From assembly GCF_001463885.1 (NCBI RefSeq), contig NZ_BBWQ01000020.1:186001-250000 (forward strand): a stretch of 64,000 nucleotides of DNA. Direction: 5' to 3'. Shown here in pieces: positions 40,301 to 49,276 of the stretch. The translations under genes and the position numbers were made by a program. The DNA comes from Aureimonas altamirensis. GTDB taxonomy: Bacteria > Pseudomonadota > Alphaproteobacteria > Rhizobiales > Rhizobiaceae. How positions within the stretch are numbered: position 1 is the stretch's first letter; each line of letters opens with the position of its first letter. The notes beneath the pieces were generated by a model. That model saw only the letters and a program-made list of their open reading frames with translations. It did not search any database and was not told where the DNA came from.

Positions 40301-41514
40301 TCCATATCCCCCAGCATGTCGGCGAACCGGCGCGCCAGCCGCCGGGCGACCTCCGCCTTCGACAGTTCCGGCCAGTCTTCGGCACCCGCCTCCGTCAGAA
40401 GATGGACACGGTTTTGCGCACCACCCATCACATCGCCCGACACGTCGTTTGCAACGATCATGTCGGCGCCCTTGCGTTGCAGCTTGGCCTGCGCGTTGCC
40501 CATCAGGGCCGATGTCTCGGCCGCAAAGCCCACCACCAGGCGCGGCCGGCCCGGGCCGTGGGCGATCGTCGCGAGAATGTCCGGGTTCTCGGCAAGCGCC
40601 AGGGGCAACGGCCCCTCTCCGGCGCGTTTCTTGATCTTGTCGCTCGCCTGTTCCGCAGCCCGCCAGTCGGCGACGGCGGCGACGAAAACGCCGATATCGG
40701 CCGGAAGCGCCGCCTCTACCGCTGCCAGCATCTGGAGGGCCGTCTCCACCCGCACGACATGCACGCCCGCAGGGTCGGGGATGGAGACCGGGCCGGAAAC
40801 CAGCGTTACCTGCGCGCCCAGTTCCGCGAGGGCCTCGGCCAGGGCGTGGCCCTGCCGCCCCGACGAGCGGTTGGCGATGTAGCGGACAGGGTCGATCGGC
40901 TCATGCGTCGGGCCGGACGTCACCACGGCGCGGCGGCCGGACAGCGGCTTGCCCCCCGGCGCAGCCAGACGGGCCTCGACGGCGGCAAGGATGGCCTGCG
41001 GCTCGCTCATGCGGCCAAGGCCGCTTTCGCCCGCTTCGGCCATTTCGCCGTGCTCGGGGCCGACGAAGCCGACACCGTCCTGTTCGAGCAGGGCCAAGCT
41101 GCGCCGGGTGGCCGGGTGGGCCCACATGGCCGGGTTCATGGCCGGCGCAAGCAGGATGGGGCATCGCGCCGCCAGCAGCACGGCGCCGGCCAGGTCGCCG
41201 GCCAGGCCGGCAGCCATCTGCGCCATGCGATCGGCAGTCGCGGGCGCAACGAGGATCAGGTCTGCCCCCCGCGCCAACCGTATATGGCCGACATCCTGCT
41301 CGTCGTCGCGCGAGAAAAGATCGTCGTAGACGCGCGTTGCCGACAGCGCCCCCACGGCCAGCGGCGTTACGAACTGGGCCCCGGCGGCAGTGAGGATGGG
41401 CGTCACCGCGGCGCCGCGCTCCCGAAGGCGGCGGATGAGGTCGAGCGCCTTGTAGGCGGCGATGCCGCCGCCGACGACCAGGAGAATGCGTTTTCCCGCG
41501 AGCGTGCTCTCCAT
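40297..41514 (-). CDS. coaBC: Bifunctional PPC decarboxylase / phosphopantothenate-cysteine ligase
   Basis: Performs two steps of coenzyme A synthesis: joining 4'-phosphopantothenate to cysteine (CoaB, C-terminal half) and decarboxylating the product with FMN (CoaC, N-terminal half). The 405 residues show the flavoprotein start [20 protein letters not shown], the active-site APAMNPAMW (about 128-136) and the CoaB part [23 protein letters not shown]. It starts four bases after ubiB ends and overlaps dut. Confidence 0.97.
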   Translation of the reverse strand: MESTLAGKRILLVVGGGIAAYKALDLIRRLRERGAAVTPILTAAGAQFVTPLAVGALSATRVYDDLFSRDDEQDVGHIRLARGADLILVAPATADRMAQMAAGLAGDLAGAVLLAARCPILLAPAMNPAMWAHPATRRSLALLEQDGVGFVGPEHGEMAEAGESGLGRMSEPQAILAAVEARLAAPGGKPLSGRRAVVTSGPTHEPIDPVRYIANRSSGRQGHALAEALAELGAQVTLVSGPVSIPDPAGVHVVRVETALQMLAAVEAALPADIGVFVAAVADWRAAEQASDKIKKRAGEGPLPLALAENPDILATIAHGPGRPRLVVGFAAETSALMGNAQAKLQRKGADMIVANDVSGDVMGGAQNRVHLLTEAGAEDWPELSKAEVARRLARRFADMLGDME

Positions 41515-41518
41515 CGCC

Positions 41519-43102
41519 CTACCTCAGAAGCAGGCTGGCGGCGATCACCGCCACGCCGATTGCCGTTATCCATTGCGCGATATGCCCGAACAGGATGCCG
41601 GCCTTGGTATCCTGCGCCAGTTCCTGCAGGGAATCGTCGTTGATGCGGATGCCGTTGTCGACCAGATCGGGCAGGTGCTTGCCGAGCACCTCCAGCCCGA
41701 CCGCATAGTCGGGCAGCCTGCGGCCGATCTTCACGATGGCCTCCAGCACGTCGCGCACTTCCGCCAGCTTGGCCGCAGGGCCGAGTTCGCCGCGGATATA
41801 GTCCGACACGACGGGCTCGGCGGCTTCCCACATGTTGAACTTGGGATCGTAGCTTCGGGCAACGCCTTCCACCACCACCATCGTCTTCTGCAGCAGCACC
41901 AGTTCGGGCCGGGCGCGCATGTCGAAGAGTTCCGTCACCTCGAAGAGCAGGGTCAGCAGGTGACCCATGGATATGGTCTCCGCCGGCTGGCCGTGGATCG
42001 GCTCGCCGATGGCGCGCAGTGCCTGCGCGAAGGACAGCACATCCTGGTTGCGTGGCACATAGCCCGCCTCGAAATGCACCTCGGCGACGCGTCGGTAATC
42101 CCGGCGGATGAAGCCGTAGAGGATCTCCGCCAGAAAACGCCGGCTGTCGGACGACAGGCGACCGACGATGCCGAGGTCGACCGCCACGATGGCGCCGTCC
42201 GGTGCCACGAAGAGATTGCCCTGGTGCATGTCGGCATGGAAGAAGCCGTCCCGCATCGACTGGCGCAGGAAGTTCTGCACGACATTGACGCCGAGCGCCT
42301 TCAGGTCGTGCCCGGCCGCCGCGACGCCCGCGACATCGCTCATCTTGATGCCGTCGATCCACTCCATCGTCAGCACGTCGCGGCCGGTCCGCTCCCAGTC
42401 GACGGCCGGAACGCGAAAACCAGGGTCGTTGCGGATATTCTCGGCCATCTCGGACGAGGCGGCGGCCTCGAGCCGCAGGTCCATCTCGATCCGCGTGCTT
42501 TGCGCCAGCGTCTCGACGACGGCCACGGGCCGCAGGCGGCGCGACGACCGCACGAAGCGCTCCATGACCCGGGCGATGAAGGAGAAGGCATTCAACTCGC
42601 GGCGGAAGCGGGCGCGCACGCCGGGGCGGATGACCTTCACGGCCACGTCCCGCTCTCCATCCGGCGTCCGGACGCGCGCCTTGTGCACCTGCGCGATGGA
42701 CGCCGCCCCGACCGGCTCGCCGAAGGTCAGGAAAAGGTCGTCTATGGTGCGGCCAAGCGATGCCTCGACCGTCGCGATGGCCTCCGCCGTCGGGAAGGGC
42801 GGCACGCTGTCCTGCAGGTGGCCGAGCTCCAGCGCCAGGCTCTGGCCCACGATATCGGGCCGTGTCGACAGGAATTGCCCGAGCTTCACATAGGATGGGC
42901 CCAGCCGGTTCAAGGCTTGCGACAGCCGCTCGGAACGCGCCTTGCGCCGCGCCGAGCGCCGCGCCACCAGGCCGGCCAACCGGTGGGCCAGCCGCGGCCC
43001 GGGCGGCAGCCCCTCGGCCGGCAGGGCCGAGATGACGCCTTCGCGCATCAGCACCCAGCCGGCGCGCAGCAGCGCCAAGATACCATAGAGCGAACCCAGC
43101 AA
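41519..43102 (-). CDS. ubiB: Ubiquinone biosynthesis kinase-like protein UbiB
   Basis: Atypical kinase (ABC1/ADCK family) needed for ubiquinone synthesis, 527 residues. It has the KxGQ motif in PSYVKLGQFLSTRP (about residues 70-83), the AAAS nucleotide loop variant in GAASIAQVH, the catalytic HADMHQGNL and the VDLG motif. Two hydrophobic helices at the C-terminus (ITAIGVAVIAASLLL) anchor it in the membrane. It begins two bases after ubiE ends, so the two ubiquinone genes are coupled. Confidence 0.96.
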   Translation of the reverse strand: MLGSLYGILALLRAGWVLMREGVISALPAEGLPPGPRLAHRLAGLVARRSARRKARSERLSQALNRLGPSYVKLGQFLSTRPDIVGQSLALELGHLQDSVPPFPTAEAIATVEASLGRTIDDLFLTFGEPVGAASIAQVHKARVRTPDGERDVAVKVIRPGVRARFRRELNAFSFIARVMERFVRSSRRLRPVAVVETLAQSTRIEMDLRLEAAASSEMAENIRNDPGFRVPAVDWERTGRDVLTMEWIDGIKMSDVAGVAAAGHDLKALGVNVVQNFLRQSMRDGFFHADMHQGNLFVAPDGAIVAVDLGIVGRLSSDSRRFLAEILYGFIRRDYRRVAEVHFEAGYVPRNQDVLSFAQALRAIGEPIHGQPAETISMGHLLTLLFEVTELFDMRARPELVLLQKTMVVVEGVARSYDPKFNMWEAAEPVVSDYIRGELGPAAKLAEVRDVLEAIVKIGRRLPDYAVGLEVLGKHLPDLVDNGIRINDDSLQELAQDTKAGILFGHIAQWITAIGVAVIAASLLLR

Positions 43103-43104
43103 GG

Positions 43105-43884
43105 TCAGATCTTCCAGCCGGAATGGATGGCGGCGATACCACCCGAAAGGTTGCGCCAGGATACGCGCTCGAAGCCCGCGCTGCGGATCATCGACGCGAA
43201 ATTCTCCTGGTTCGGGAACTTGCGGATCGATTCCACGAGATACGCATAGGAAGCCCGGTCCTTGGCCACCGCCTCGCCGATGGCGGGAATGGCGCGGAAG
43301 GACCAGGCATCATAGACCTTGTCCAGCACCGGCAGATCGACCTCGGAAAATTCCAGGCACAGGAAGCGTCCGCCCGGCTTGAGCACGCGATACGCCTCGG
43401 CCAGCGCCAGGTCGATTCGCGGCACGTTGCGGATGCCGAAGGCGATGGTGTAGGCGTCGAAATCGCCGTCCGCCAACGACAGGGTTTCGGCGTTTCCTTC
43501 CACGAAGGTCAGATTGTCCTGCAGGCCGCGCTTGGCGGCGCGTTCCGCGCCGACGCCGAGCATCGAGGCGTTGATATCCAGCACCGTGCCCTGCGCATTG
43601 CGCCGCGACGCCTCCACGATGCGGAAGGCGACGTCGCCGGTTCCGCCGGCCACGTCGACGAAACGCCAGCCCGGCCGGCGCGACGGCGCCAGCCAGTTGA
43701 CCAGCGCGTCCTTCCACAGGCGGTGCATTCCTCCGGACATCAGGTCGTTCATCAGGTCGTAGCGGCTGGCGACACGGTGGAACACCTCGTCCACGCGGGC
43801 CTGCTTCTCTGCCTTGCCGGATACGGTCTCGAAGCCGTAGGAGGTTTCCATGCCATCGGCGTCGGTGATGCGGTTGCGCGACAT
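43105..43884 (-). CDS. ubiE: Ubiquinone/menaquinone C-methyltransferase UbiE
   Basis: SAM-dependent C-methylation in ubiquinone synthesis. From the ATG at 43882-43884 the protein is 259 residues, with [15 protein letters not shown] (SAM motif, about 74-88), the family signature region [17 protein letters not shown] (about 42-58) and the second signature [16 protein letters not shown] rejected the longer frame because it reads through the mutM promoter region. AAGG precedes the start. Divergent from mutM with 131 bp between. Confidence 0.95.
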   Translation of the reverse strand: MSRNRITDADGMETSYGFETVSGKAEKQARVDEVFHRVASRYDLMNDLMSGGMHRLWKDALVNWLAPSRRPGWRFVDVAGGTGDVAFRIVEASRRNAQGTVLDINASMLGVGAERAAKRGLQDNLTFVEGNAETLSLADGDFDAYTIAFGIRNVPRIDLALAEAYRVLKPGGRFLCLEFSEVDLPVLDKVYDAWSFRAIPAIGEAVAKDRASYAYLVESIRKFPNQENFASMIRSAGFERVSWRNLSGGIAAIHSGWKI

Positions 43885-44015
43885 AAGCGAAAGCCTTCTG
43901 GTTCGGGATCGGCCCCTCGATTCGAGACCGGCCGATCGCGCGGAAAGCTGTAAAGCGTTTCCCGCGCCAAGGGAAACGCGTAAACAGCCGCGTCGGCACC
44001 AACTCAGATAGGGCC

Positions 44016-44912
44016 ATGCCTGAACTACCGGAAGTCGAAACCGTACGACGCGGGCTCGCCCCTGCCATGGAAGGCGCAACCATAGCTTCGGTTGCTCTCA
44101 ACCGGGGCAACCTGCGTTTCCCCTTCGATGACGATTTCGCGCAAAGGCTTGCCGGCCAGCGCATCCTGTCATTGTCGCGCCGCGCCAAATACCTCCTGTG
44201 CGAGCTGGAATCCAACGATATCCTTGCCATGCATCTCGGCATGTCGGGATCTTTCCGCATCGAAAGGCCGCACGCCGAGGCGGACAGGCCAGGCCTTTTC
44301 CACCACCCAAAGGCGCAGGGGCGCCTGCACGATCATGTGGCCATCCACCTCCGGCGGCCGGACGGCTCTACGCCTGACATCGTCTATAACGATCCACGCC
44401 GCTTCGGCTTCATGCGTATTCTGACGCGTCCGCAGATGGCCGAGGATCCGATGTTCCGCAACCTCGGCGTCGAGCCGACGGGCAACGCGCTGTCGCCCGA
44501 CTATCTGGCTTTGCGTTTCGCCGGCCGGGCCGCGCCCCTGAAGGCTGCCCTGCTGGACCAGACGATCATCGCCGGGCTCGGCAACATTTATGTGTGCGAG
44601 GCCCTGTGGCGGGCGCGCCTGTCGCCACGCCGCAGCGCTGGCTCCCTGGTGCGCGCGTCCGGGCGGCCCACGGAGCGGCTGGAACGGCTGACCGTCCACA
44701 TCCGCGACACGATCGCCGACGCCATAGCGGCCGGCGGATCTTCGCTGCGGGACTATCGACAGGCCGATGGCAGCCTCGGCTATTTCCAGCACAGCTTCGC
44801 GGCCTACGACCGCGAGGGGCAGCCCTGCCGGCACGACGGCTGCGGGGGCACCATCGCGCGGATCGTGCAGTCGGGCCGCTCCACCTTCTTCTGCCCGGTC
44901 TGCCAGCGCTGA
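44016..44912 (+). CDS. mutM: Formamidopyrimidine-DNA glycosylase
   Basis: Base-excision repair enzyme removing 8-oxoguanine and cleaving the abasic site. It begins [14 protein letters not shown], with the catalytic Pro and Glu directly after Met, and carries the helix-two-turn-helix ([19 protein letters not shown]) and a C-terminal zinc finger with four Cys (CRHDGCGG and FFCPVCQ). At 298 residues it is slightly longer than E. coli Fpg. rpsT follows. Confidence 0.97.
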   Translation: MPELPEVETVRRGLAPAMEGATIASVALNRGNLRFPFDDDFAQRLAGQRILSLSRRAKYLLCELESNDILAMHLGMSGSFRIERPHAEADRPGLFHHPKAQGRLHDHVAIHLRRPDGSTPDIVYNDPRRFGFMRILTRPQMAEDPMFRNLGVEPTGNALSPDYLALRFAGRAAPLKAALLDQTIIAGLGNIYVCEALWRARLSPRRSAGSLVRASGRPTERLERLTVHIRDTIADAIAAGGSSLRDYRQADGSLGYFQHSFAAYDREGQPCRHDGCGGTIARIVQSGRSTFFCPVCQR

Positions 44913-44927
44913 AACGCTGAATCTCGG

Positions 44928-44956
44928 TTGACGCTCAACGCCATATTCCCTATAAG
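44928..44956 (+). promoter_or_regulatory. Sigma-70 type promoter for rpsT
   Basis: TTGACG (44928-44933) and TATAAG (44951-44956) with exactly 17 bp between. It lies in the gap after mutM. The start near 44963 would give a leader of about 145 bases before the rpsT ATG, long enough for leader regulation. Confidence 0.75.
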
Positions 44957-45107
44957 GCGCGCCATGTTCAGCCGCTACGAGAGTCGCGGCTCCGTCCCTC
45001 TTTGTCGACCTTCGGGCTGCAATGCGGGATCACCGACATCCAGACATGCGCGCCAGCATGGCCCTTCGGGCACTGCCGGGGCGCGGCAACAGAAGAGAGA
45101 CTTCGAC

Positions 45108-45377
45108 ATGGCCAATACCCCTTCGGCCAAGAAGGCTACGCGGAAGATCGCGCGCCGGACGGCTACCAACAAGGCGCGCCGCTCGCGCGTTCGCACCTTC
45201 CTGCGCAAGGTCGAGGAAGCCATCCTCGCCGGCGACAAGGCCGCCGCCACCGCAGCTCTGAAGGCATGCGAGCCCGAAATGGCCCGCGCCGCTTCGAAGG
45301 GCGTGTTCCACAAGAACATGGTTTCCCGCAAGATTTCGCGCCTGTCGAACCGCGTCAAGGCCGTCGCCGCCGCCTGA
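45108..45377 (+). CDS. rpsT: 30S ribosomal protein S20
   Basis: Small-subunit protein that binds 16S rRNA, 89 residues, beginning [20 protein letters not shown] and rich in Lys, Arg and Ala. I start at 45108; the frame is open upstream across the leader but without conserved sequence. An intrinsic terminator follows by 28 bp, so the gene is monocistronic. In related genomes dnaA follows here; in this window it does not. Confidence 0.97.
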   Translation: MANTPSAKKATRKIARRTATNKARRSRVRTFLRKVEEAILAGDKAAATAALKACEPEMARAASKGVFHKNMVSRKISRLSNRVKAVAAA

Positions 45378-45405
45378 TTCCTACAGGCGGAACGCTCCAA
45401 TACGG

Positions 45406-45438
45406 AAAGCCGGGTGCAGCCTCTGCGCCCGGCTTTTT
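45406..45438 (+). terminator. Intrinsic terminator of rpsT
   Basis: AAAGCCGGG (45406-45414) pairs with CCCGGCTTT (45428-45436), with an inner GCAG/CTGC pairing in the loop, followed by a T-run (45434-45438). Confidence 0.9.
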
Positions 45439-45546
45439 GACGTGCGTGCGTCAAACACGGGCTCTGCGTCCCTGACGCCGTATTACGCGCCCGCCATGCC
45501 CACCCGTCCAATGAACTGCTGATACCGTGCCGCCGTGCCCACTGAG

Positions 45547-45660
45547 CATGAACAAGGGCTCCTGGTTTCCCGGGAGCCCTTGTTCATGTCCTGGGGCTGC
45601 CTGGAAGCCGCTCCACGTTTCAGGTGAGGCGGAACGAGGCCTCTATAGCCCCACATTGGG
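45547..45660 (-). pseudogene. Decayed 3' end of an Omp25-like gene with its terminator hairpin
   Basis: On the minus strand the last codons read Glu-Ala-Ser-Phe-Arg-Leu-Thr-stop (45620-45643), matching Lys-Ala-Ser-Phe-Arg-Phe-Asn-stop of the intact gene at 45835. The bases after the stop also align, through a shared AGCGGCT/AACGGCT stretch to a 19-bp hairpin (45547-45565 with 45570-45588) whose GAAA loop equals that of the intact gene's terminator. The hairpin lacks a T-run. Upstream of about 45660 the coding similarity is lost. The remaining bases between 45439 and 45834 hold no other gene I can see. Confidence 0.65.
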
Positions 45661-45766
45661 CGGAGCCGGTCTGGCGGCCTGCGCAAGCCATGCGGCGCGT
45701 GGCCCGCCCTGCCCTTGCCTGTCAGATGGTTCGCTGCATGGATCCGGCATCCGGCATCGGAGCACG

Positions 45767-45802
45767 AAAAAAGGGGCTCCCGGTTTCCCGGGAACCCCTT
45801 TT
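45767..45802 (-). terminator. Intrinsic terminator of the Omp25-like gene
   Basis: A 15-bp stem with one U-G wobble (45788-45802 pairing with 45769-45783) closed by a GAAA tetraloop (read on the minus strand) and ending in six T on the minus strand. It lies 33 bp after the stop codon. Confidence 0.88.
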
Positions 45803-45834
45803 CGTTACCTGGCTGCTTGCAGCCGTTCCGCGTC

Positions 45835-46602
45835 TTAGTTGAAGCGGAACGAAGCCTTGGCCCACACGGTGTGGAAGTCGAGGTCCGACGAGGAGTCCGT
45901 CGAAACGAAACCACCAGGACCCGAGCCGGCAACCGGCGTGTAGTCGACGCGCAGCTTGGAGTCGCCGAGGTCGGTGTAGAGGTACTCGACGCCGAGCGAG
46001 AAGTTCTGCGTCACGAGGTACTCGACACCGGCGCCGACGGCGTAACCGACATCGTCCGTGTCTTCGGAAACCGACACGTTGTAGGTGGTGCCGCCGATCG
46101 ACGTGATCGCGTCGCCGAGGTAGTTGTTGCTGGTGTCGCCGTAAGCGAGACCACCCGTGGCGTACACGGCGAAGCGGTCAGCCGCATAGCCGAGCTTGGC
46201 GCGGACGGTACCGACATAGTCGATGTCCTGCTGGGCGCCGAACACGGTCGTCGAACCCGGCAGCGTGTAGGCCGAAGCCGTCGAGGCATCGATGTAGTTC
46301 AGGTCGGCGACAGCACCGATGAGGAAGTTGCCCATCTGGTAGTCGTAACCGACGTGACCACCGCCGATGAACGACGCATCGCCATCATCGCTGGAACCGA
46401 TGAAGGACGAGTCCGTGGAGAACAGGCCCGAGTCACGGTTGAAGGCGACGCCGGCCTGGCCACCGACGTAGAAGCCGGTCCAGGTGAAGGCAGGCTCGTA
46501 AGCGACGATCGGAGCCGGAGCCGGCTCTTCGTAGATGACGTCCGCAGCCACGGCGGGCGTAACGAATGCGGCCGAAGCCAGAAGAAGTGCGAAACGGTTC
46601 AT
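45835..46602 (-). CDS. Outer membrane beta-barrel protein, Omp25/Omp31 family
   Basis: A 255-residue outer-membrane protein. From ATG 46600-46602 there is a signal peptide (NRFALLLASAAFVTPAVAA, cleaved before Asp), a short proline-rich linker (YEEPAPAPIVAYEP), then FTWTGFYVGGQAGVAFN and repeated amphipathic strands typical of the 8-stranded Omp25 type, ending KASFRFN with the terminal aromatic-x pattern needed for insertion. GGGGGG lies just upstream of the start. Such proteins are abundant structural or immunogenic surface proteins in rhizobia and Brucella. It has its own terminator and is divergent from the FNR gene. Confidence 0.9.
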   Translation of the reverse strand: MNRFALLLASAAFVTPAVAADVIYEEPAPAPIVAYEPAFTWTGFYVGGQAGVAFNRDSGLFSTDSSFIGSSDDGDASFIGGGHVGYDYQMGNFLIGAVADLNYIDASTASAYTLPGSTTVFGAQQDIDYVGTVRAKLGYAADRFAVYATGGLAYGDTSNNYLGDAITSIGGTTYNVSVSEDTDDVGYAVGAGVEYLVTQNFSLGVEYLYTDLGDSKLRVDYTPVAGSGPGGFVSTDSSSDLDFHTVWAKASFRFN

Positions 46603-46878
46603 TGTAGAACCCCCCATGTCTGTGGCCGGATGCTGTCGGTGTGTCCGAAGGCTGGGCCGTTGCTCTTGAGTGTTGCGTACCGACTAAATGGGGTAACCGC
46701 CAGTTGAAAATAGTGGGGTTTCAGAGATCGGTACTCGGTGTTGCATATCAAACACAAGTTGTTGTTCGGCCTGCGAAACAGTAATTAACGTTGCGTTACC
46801 AGCAGGGTCCGAATATGCGTCAGAATGACGCAGATCCGACAAGTTGATGCGGTACTTTGCGTGGATGGTTAAGGGTTG

Positions 46879-47616
46879 ATGAACACGAGATCCGGCGTTG
46901 CATCCTACACTCCCGTGCCGTGCGAGACGGCATGTGCATCCTGCGACGTCCGCGCCCTGTCGCTATGCGCGGCGTTGCGCCAGGACGACCTATCGGTGAT
47001 GGAACGGGTTTCGACGGTGCGTAACCTCTTGCCGGATGAAATCCTGATCCACGAAGGCGATCCGGCCCGGCGCGTCTATACGGTGACCAAAGGCATGATG
47101 CGCCTGTCCACCATTCTTGCGGACGGACGCCGTCAGATTACCGGCTTCCTGATGCCCGGCGATTTTCTTGGCCTCGCCGACGAGGAAACGACATCCGCCA
47201 CGGTGGAGGCCGTAACGCATTCGACCTTGTGCGCCTTCGCCCGTGCCGACATGAACCGGCTCCTGCATGACCATCCTCCCCTGCAGGCCAGGCTTATGCA
47301 GTTCACACGGGCGGCGCTTCGCGAGGCTCGGGACGGTCAGATCATGCTGGGGCGGCTGGCGCCGGTGGAGAAGTTATCGAGCTTCCTTCTGATGATGTCG
47401 ACGCGGATGGAGGCGCGTGGCCTGCCCGCAAATCCGGTCCCCATACCGATGTCGCGGACGGATATCGCCGATTTTCTTGGTCTTACCGTCGAGACGGTCA
47501 GCCGCAGTTTCACCAAGCTGCGCAACCAGCAATTGATCCGCCTTCCCGATGCCCATCACGTGGACATCGTGGATCGGCGCGCTTTGGCGGCCGTGGCCGG
47601 CATCGACCAGGCTTAA
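46879..47616 (+). CDS. FNR-type oxygen-sensing regulator (FnrN/FixK-like)
   Basis: A CRP/FNR-family activator, 245 residues. The N-terminus has cysteines Cys15, Cys19, Cys22 and Cys30 and a further Cys118 in the beta-roll, the pattern of FNR proteins that hold an oxygen-labile [4Fe-4S] cluster. The recognition helix in DIADFLGLTVETVSRSFTKL contains ExxSR, which reads TTGAT half-sites. I start at ATG 46879 behind TTAAGGG. It lies beside cydDC/cydABX/hemN, and an ideal FNR box is present at 51084-51097. The 276-bp upstream gap shows no FNR box. Confidence 0.93.
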   Translation: MNTRSGVASYTPVPCETACASCDVRALSLCAALRQDDLSVMERVSTVRNLLPDEILIHEGDPARRVYTVTKGMMRLSTILADGRRQITGFLMPGDFLGLADEETTSATVEAVTHSTLCAFARADMNRLLHDHPPLQARLMQFTRAALREARDGQIMLGRLAPVEKLSSFLLMMSTRMEARGLPANPVPIPMSRTDIADFLGLTVETVSRSFTKLRNQQLIRLPDAHHVDIVDRRALAAVAGIDQA

Positions 47617-47626
47617 GACCCGGCGC

Positions 47627-49276
47627 TCATCCGGATATACCGTCATTGATCGTCAGCACCGTGTCGATAGTACCGGCCGGCAACTCGGCATGGGTAGCGA
47701 TGACGACGGTCCGGCCGCGGCATGCCCGGCGAATATCCGCGAAGAAGGCCGCTTCCGTTTCCGCGTCCAGCCCGGAGGTCGGCTCGTCCAGCAGCAGGAT
47801 CGTCGCCTTCGTCAACAGAATGCGCGCCAGAGCAAGCCGCCGCCGCTCGCCTGCGGACAAACCATGTCCGGCCTCGCCCACCTCGGTGTCGAGCCCGGCC
47901 GGCAGTGCACGCACCGTGGCCTCCAGCCGCGCATCGGCGAGCGCGCGCCACAGGGCGTGTTCGTCCGCATCGGGGTCGGCGAGCAGCAAATTGTCGCGCA
48001 CGGTGCCCAGAAAGATCGGCGCTTCCTGCTCCAGCAGAGCGACCCGGGCATACAAGGATGCCTGTGCGGCATCCTCTATCGATACCGCGCCGATCGAGAT
48101 CGTCCCCGCGCGCAGCGGCGCCAGTTGCAGCACCGAGGCAAGCAGGGTGGACTTGCCGCTGCCGCTCGGCCCCCTGATGGCAACCACCGTGCCCTGCGGC
48201 ACGACAAGGTCGAGCGGGCCGACGGGCGAAGCGCCGTTGTAGCCCGCGACCGCTGCGTCGAAACGCAACTCGCCGTCGGGCACATCCTGCACGGCCGCGT
48301 GGCGCGGAATTGGCACGCCCGATGGTCTTGAGATCTCCTGCAGGCGCTCGGCTGCGGTTGCAGCAGCGCCAAGCCGCGCGACGCTGCGCGTCAGAATAGA
48401 AGTCGTCTCGAAGCTTGCCAGAACGGCCAGCAGCAGGCCGGCCATTGCCGGGGCCGAAAGGTATCCCTGCGACACCGCCTCCATCCCCGGAACCAGCACC
48501 AGAATGAGCGCGGCGCCTGTCAACGCCTGAATGGATCCTTGAGCAAAGGCCGCCCGGCTCGCAATGCCGATCCGGGCCTTGCCGAGCGCGGCTGCCGCCG
48601 CATCGAACCCTTCAAGGAAACGGTCCTGGCAACCGAAAACGAGGATCTCGGATCGGCCATCGACGCCGTCCAGCGCCATCATGCGCAAGGCGGTCATCGC
48701 CTCCACCGCATTGCGGCCGGCGCGGCGGGTGGCCAGCGTCAGCAGCAGCGGCACACCGATGGCGGCCGCCGTGAAGGCGCCAAGATAGCCAATGGCGGCG
48801 GCCGGCAGCACGAACCAGAAGACGGCGGAAAGCACCGAGCCGGCCAGAAGCGCCGTGACCATCGGCCCGATCGCCAGAAGAAAGACGACATCCAGAGTGT
48901 CCACGTCGGCCGTCAGGCGCTGGATCAGATCTCCGCGTCGCAGCCCCTTGCCCAGCGGCCCGGCATTCGGAATGAGCCGGATGAACAGCCAGTGCCGCAA
49001 TTGCGTCAGCGCCTTCAGCGTCGCGTCGTGACCGCTCATCCGTTCGCCATAGCGGGACAGGATGCGCAGCAGCGACAGGCCCCGCACCGCGGAAGACGGG
49101 CCGAACAGGTTGAACGCGGCCCCGGCGCCCGCCAGGAACGCCGCCGTCAGGAACCAGCCGGATACTGCCAAGAGTCCGACGCCGGCCGCGACTGTCACCG
49201 CTGCCATCAGCAGCGCTACTGCGAAGGCGCGATAGTGCCGCACGAACAGCGGCGCGAATGAAAGCAGCGCCCTCAT
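47627..49276 (-). CDS. cydC: Cysteine/glutathione ABC exporter subunit CydC
   Basis: Half-transporter of 549 residues with six N-terminal helices and an ATPase domain: Walker A GPSGSGKST (about 365), signature LSAGERRRLALAR, Walker B ILLLDEPTSGLD. With CydD it exports thiols to the periplasm, needed for assembly of cytochrome bd. The start overlaps the cydD stop by four bases (49273-49276). It converges on the FNR gene with 10 bp between. Confidence 0.95.
   Translation of the reverse strand: MRALLSFAPLFVRHYRAFAVALLMAAVTVAAGVGLLAVSGWFLTAAFLAGAGAAFNLFGPSSAVRGLSLLRILSRYGERMSGHDATLKALTQLRHWLFIRLIPNAGPLGKGLRRGDLIQRLTADVDTLDVVFLLAIGPMVTALLAGSVLSAVFWFVLPAAAIGYLGAFTAAAIGVPLLLTLATRRAGRNAVEAMTALRMMALDGVDGRSEILVFGCQDRFLEGFDAAAAALGKARIGIASRAAFAQGSIQALTGAALILVLVPGMEAVSQGYLSAPAMAGLLLAVLASFETTSILTRSVARLGAAATAAERLQEISRPSGVPIPRHAAVQDVPDGELRFDAAVAGYNGASPVGPLDLVVPQGTVVAIRGPSGSGKSTLLASVLQLAPLRAGTISIGAVSIEDAAQASLYARVALLEQEAPIFLGTVRDNLLLADPDADEHALWRALADARLEATVRALPAGLDTEVGEAGHGLSAGERRRLALARILLTKATILLLDEPTSGLDAETEAAFFADIRRACRGRTVVIATHAELPAGTIDTVLTINDGISG

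Noticed and set aside
44913-45107. tRNA gene in the gap before rpsT
   Set aside because: No cloverleaf with a T-loop GTTCGA-type box could be formed; the gap is explained by promoter and leader.
45547-45802. Two similar hairpins taken as a CRISPR or REP array
   Set aside because: There are only two copies, unequal spacing, and the similarity continues into the omp coding end, so gene duplication explains them.
46603-46878. FNR box upstream of the FNR gene
   Set aside because: Sequences such as TTGCATATCAA have the wrong spacing; no TTGAT-N4-ATCAA is present there.
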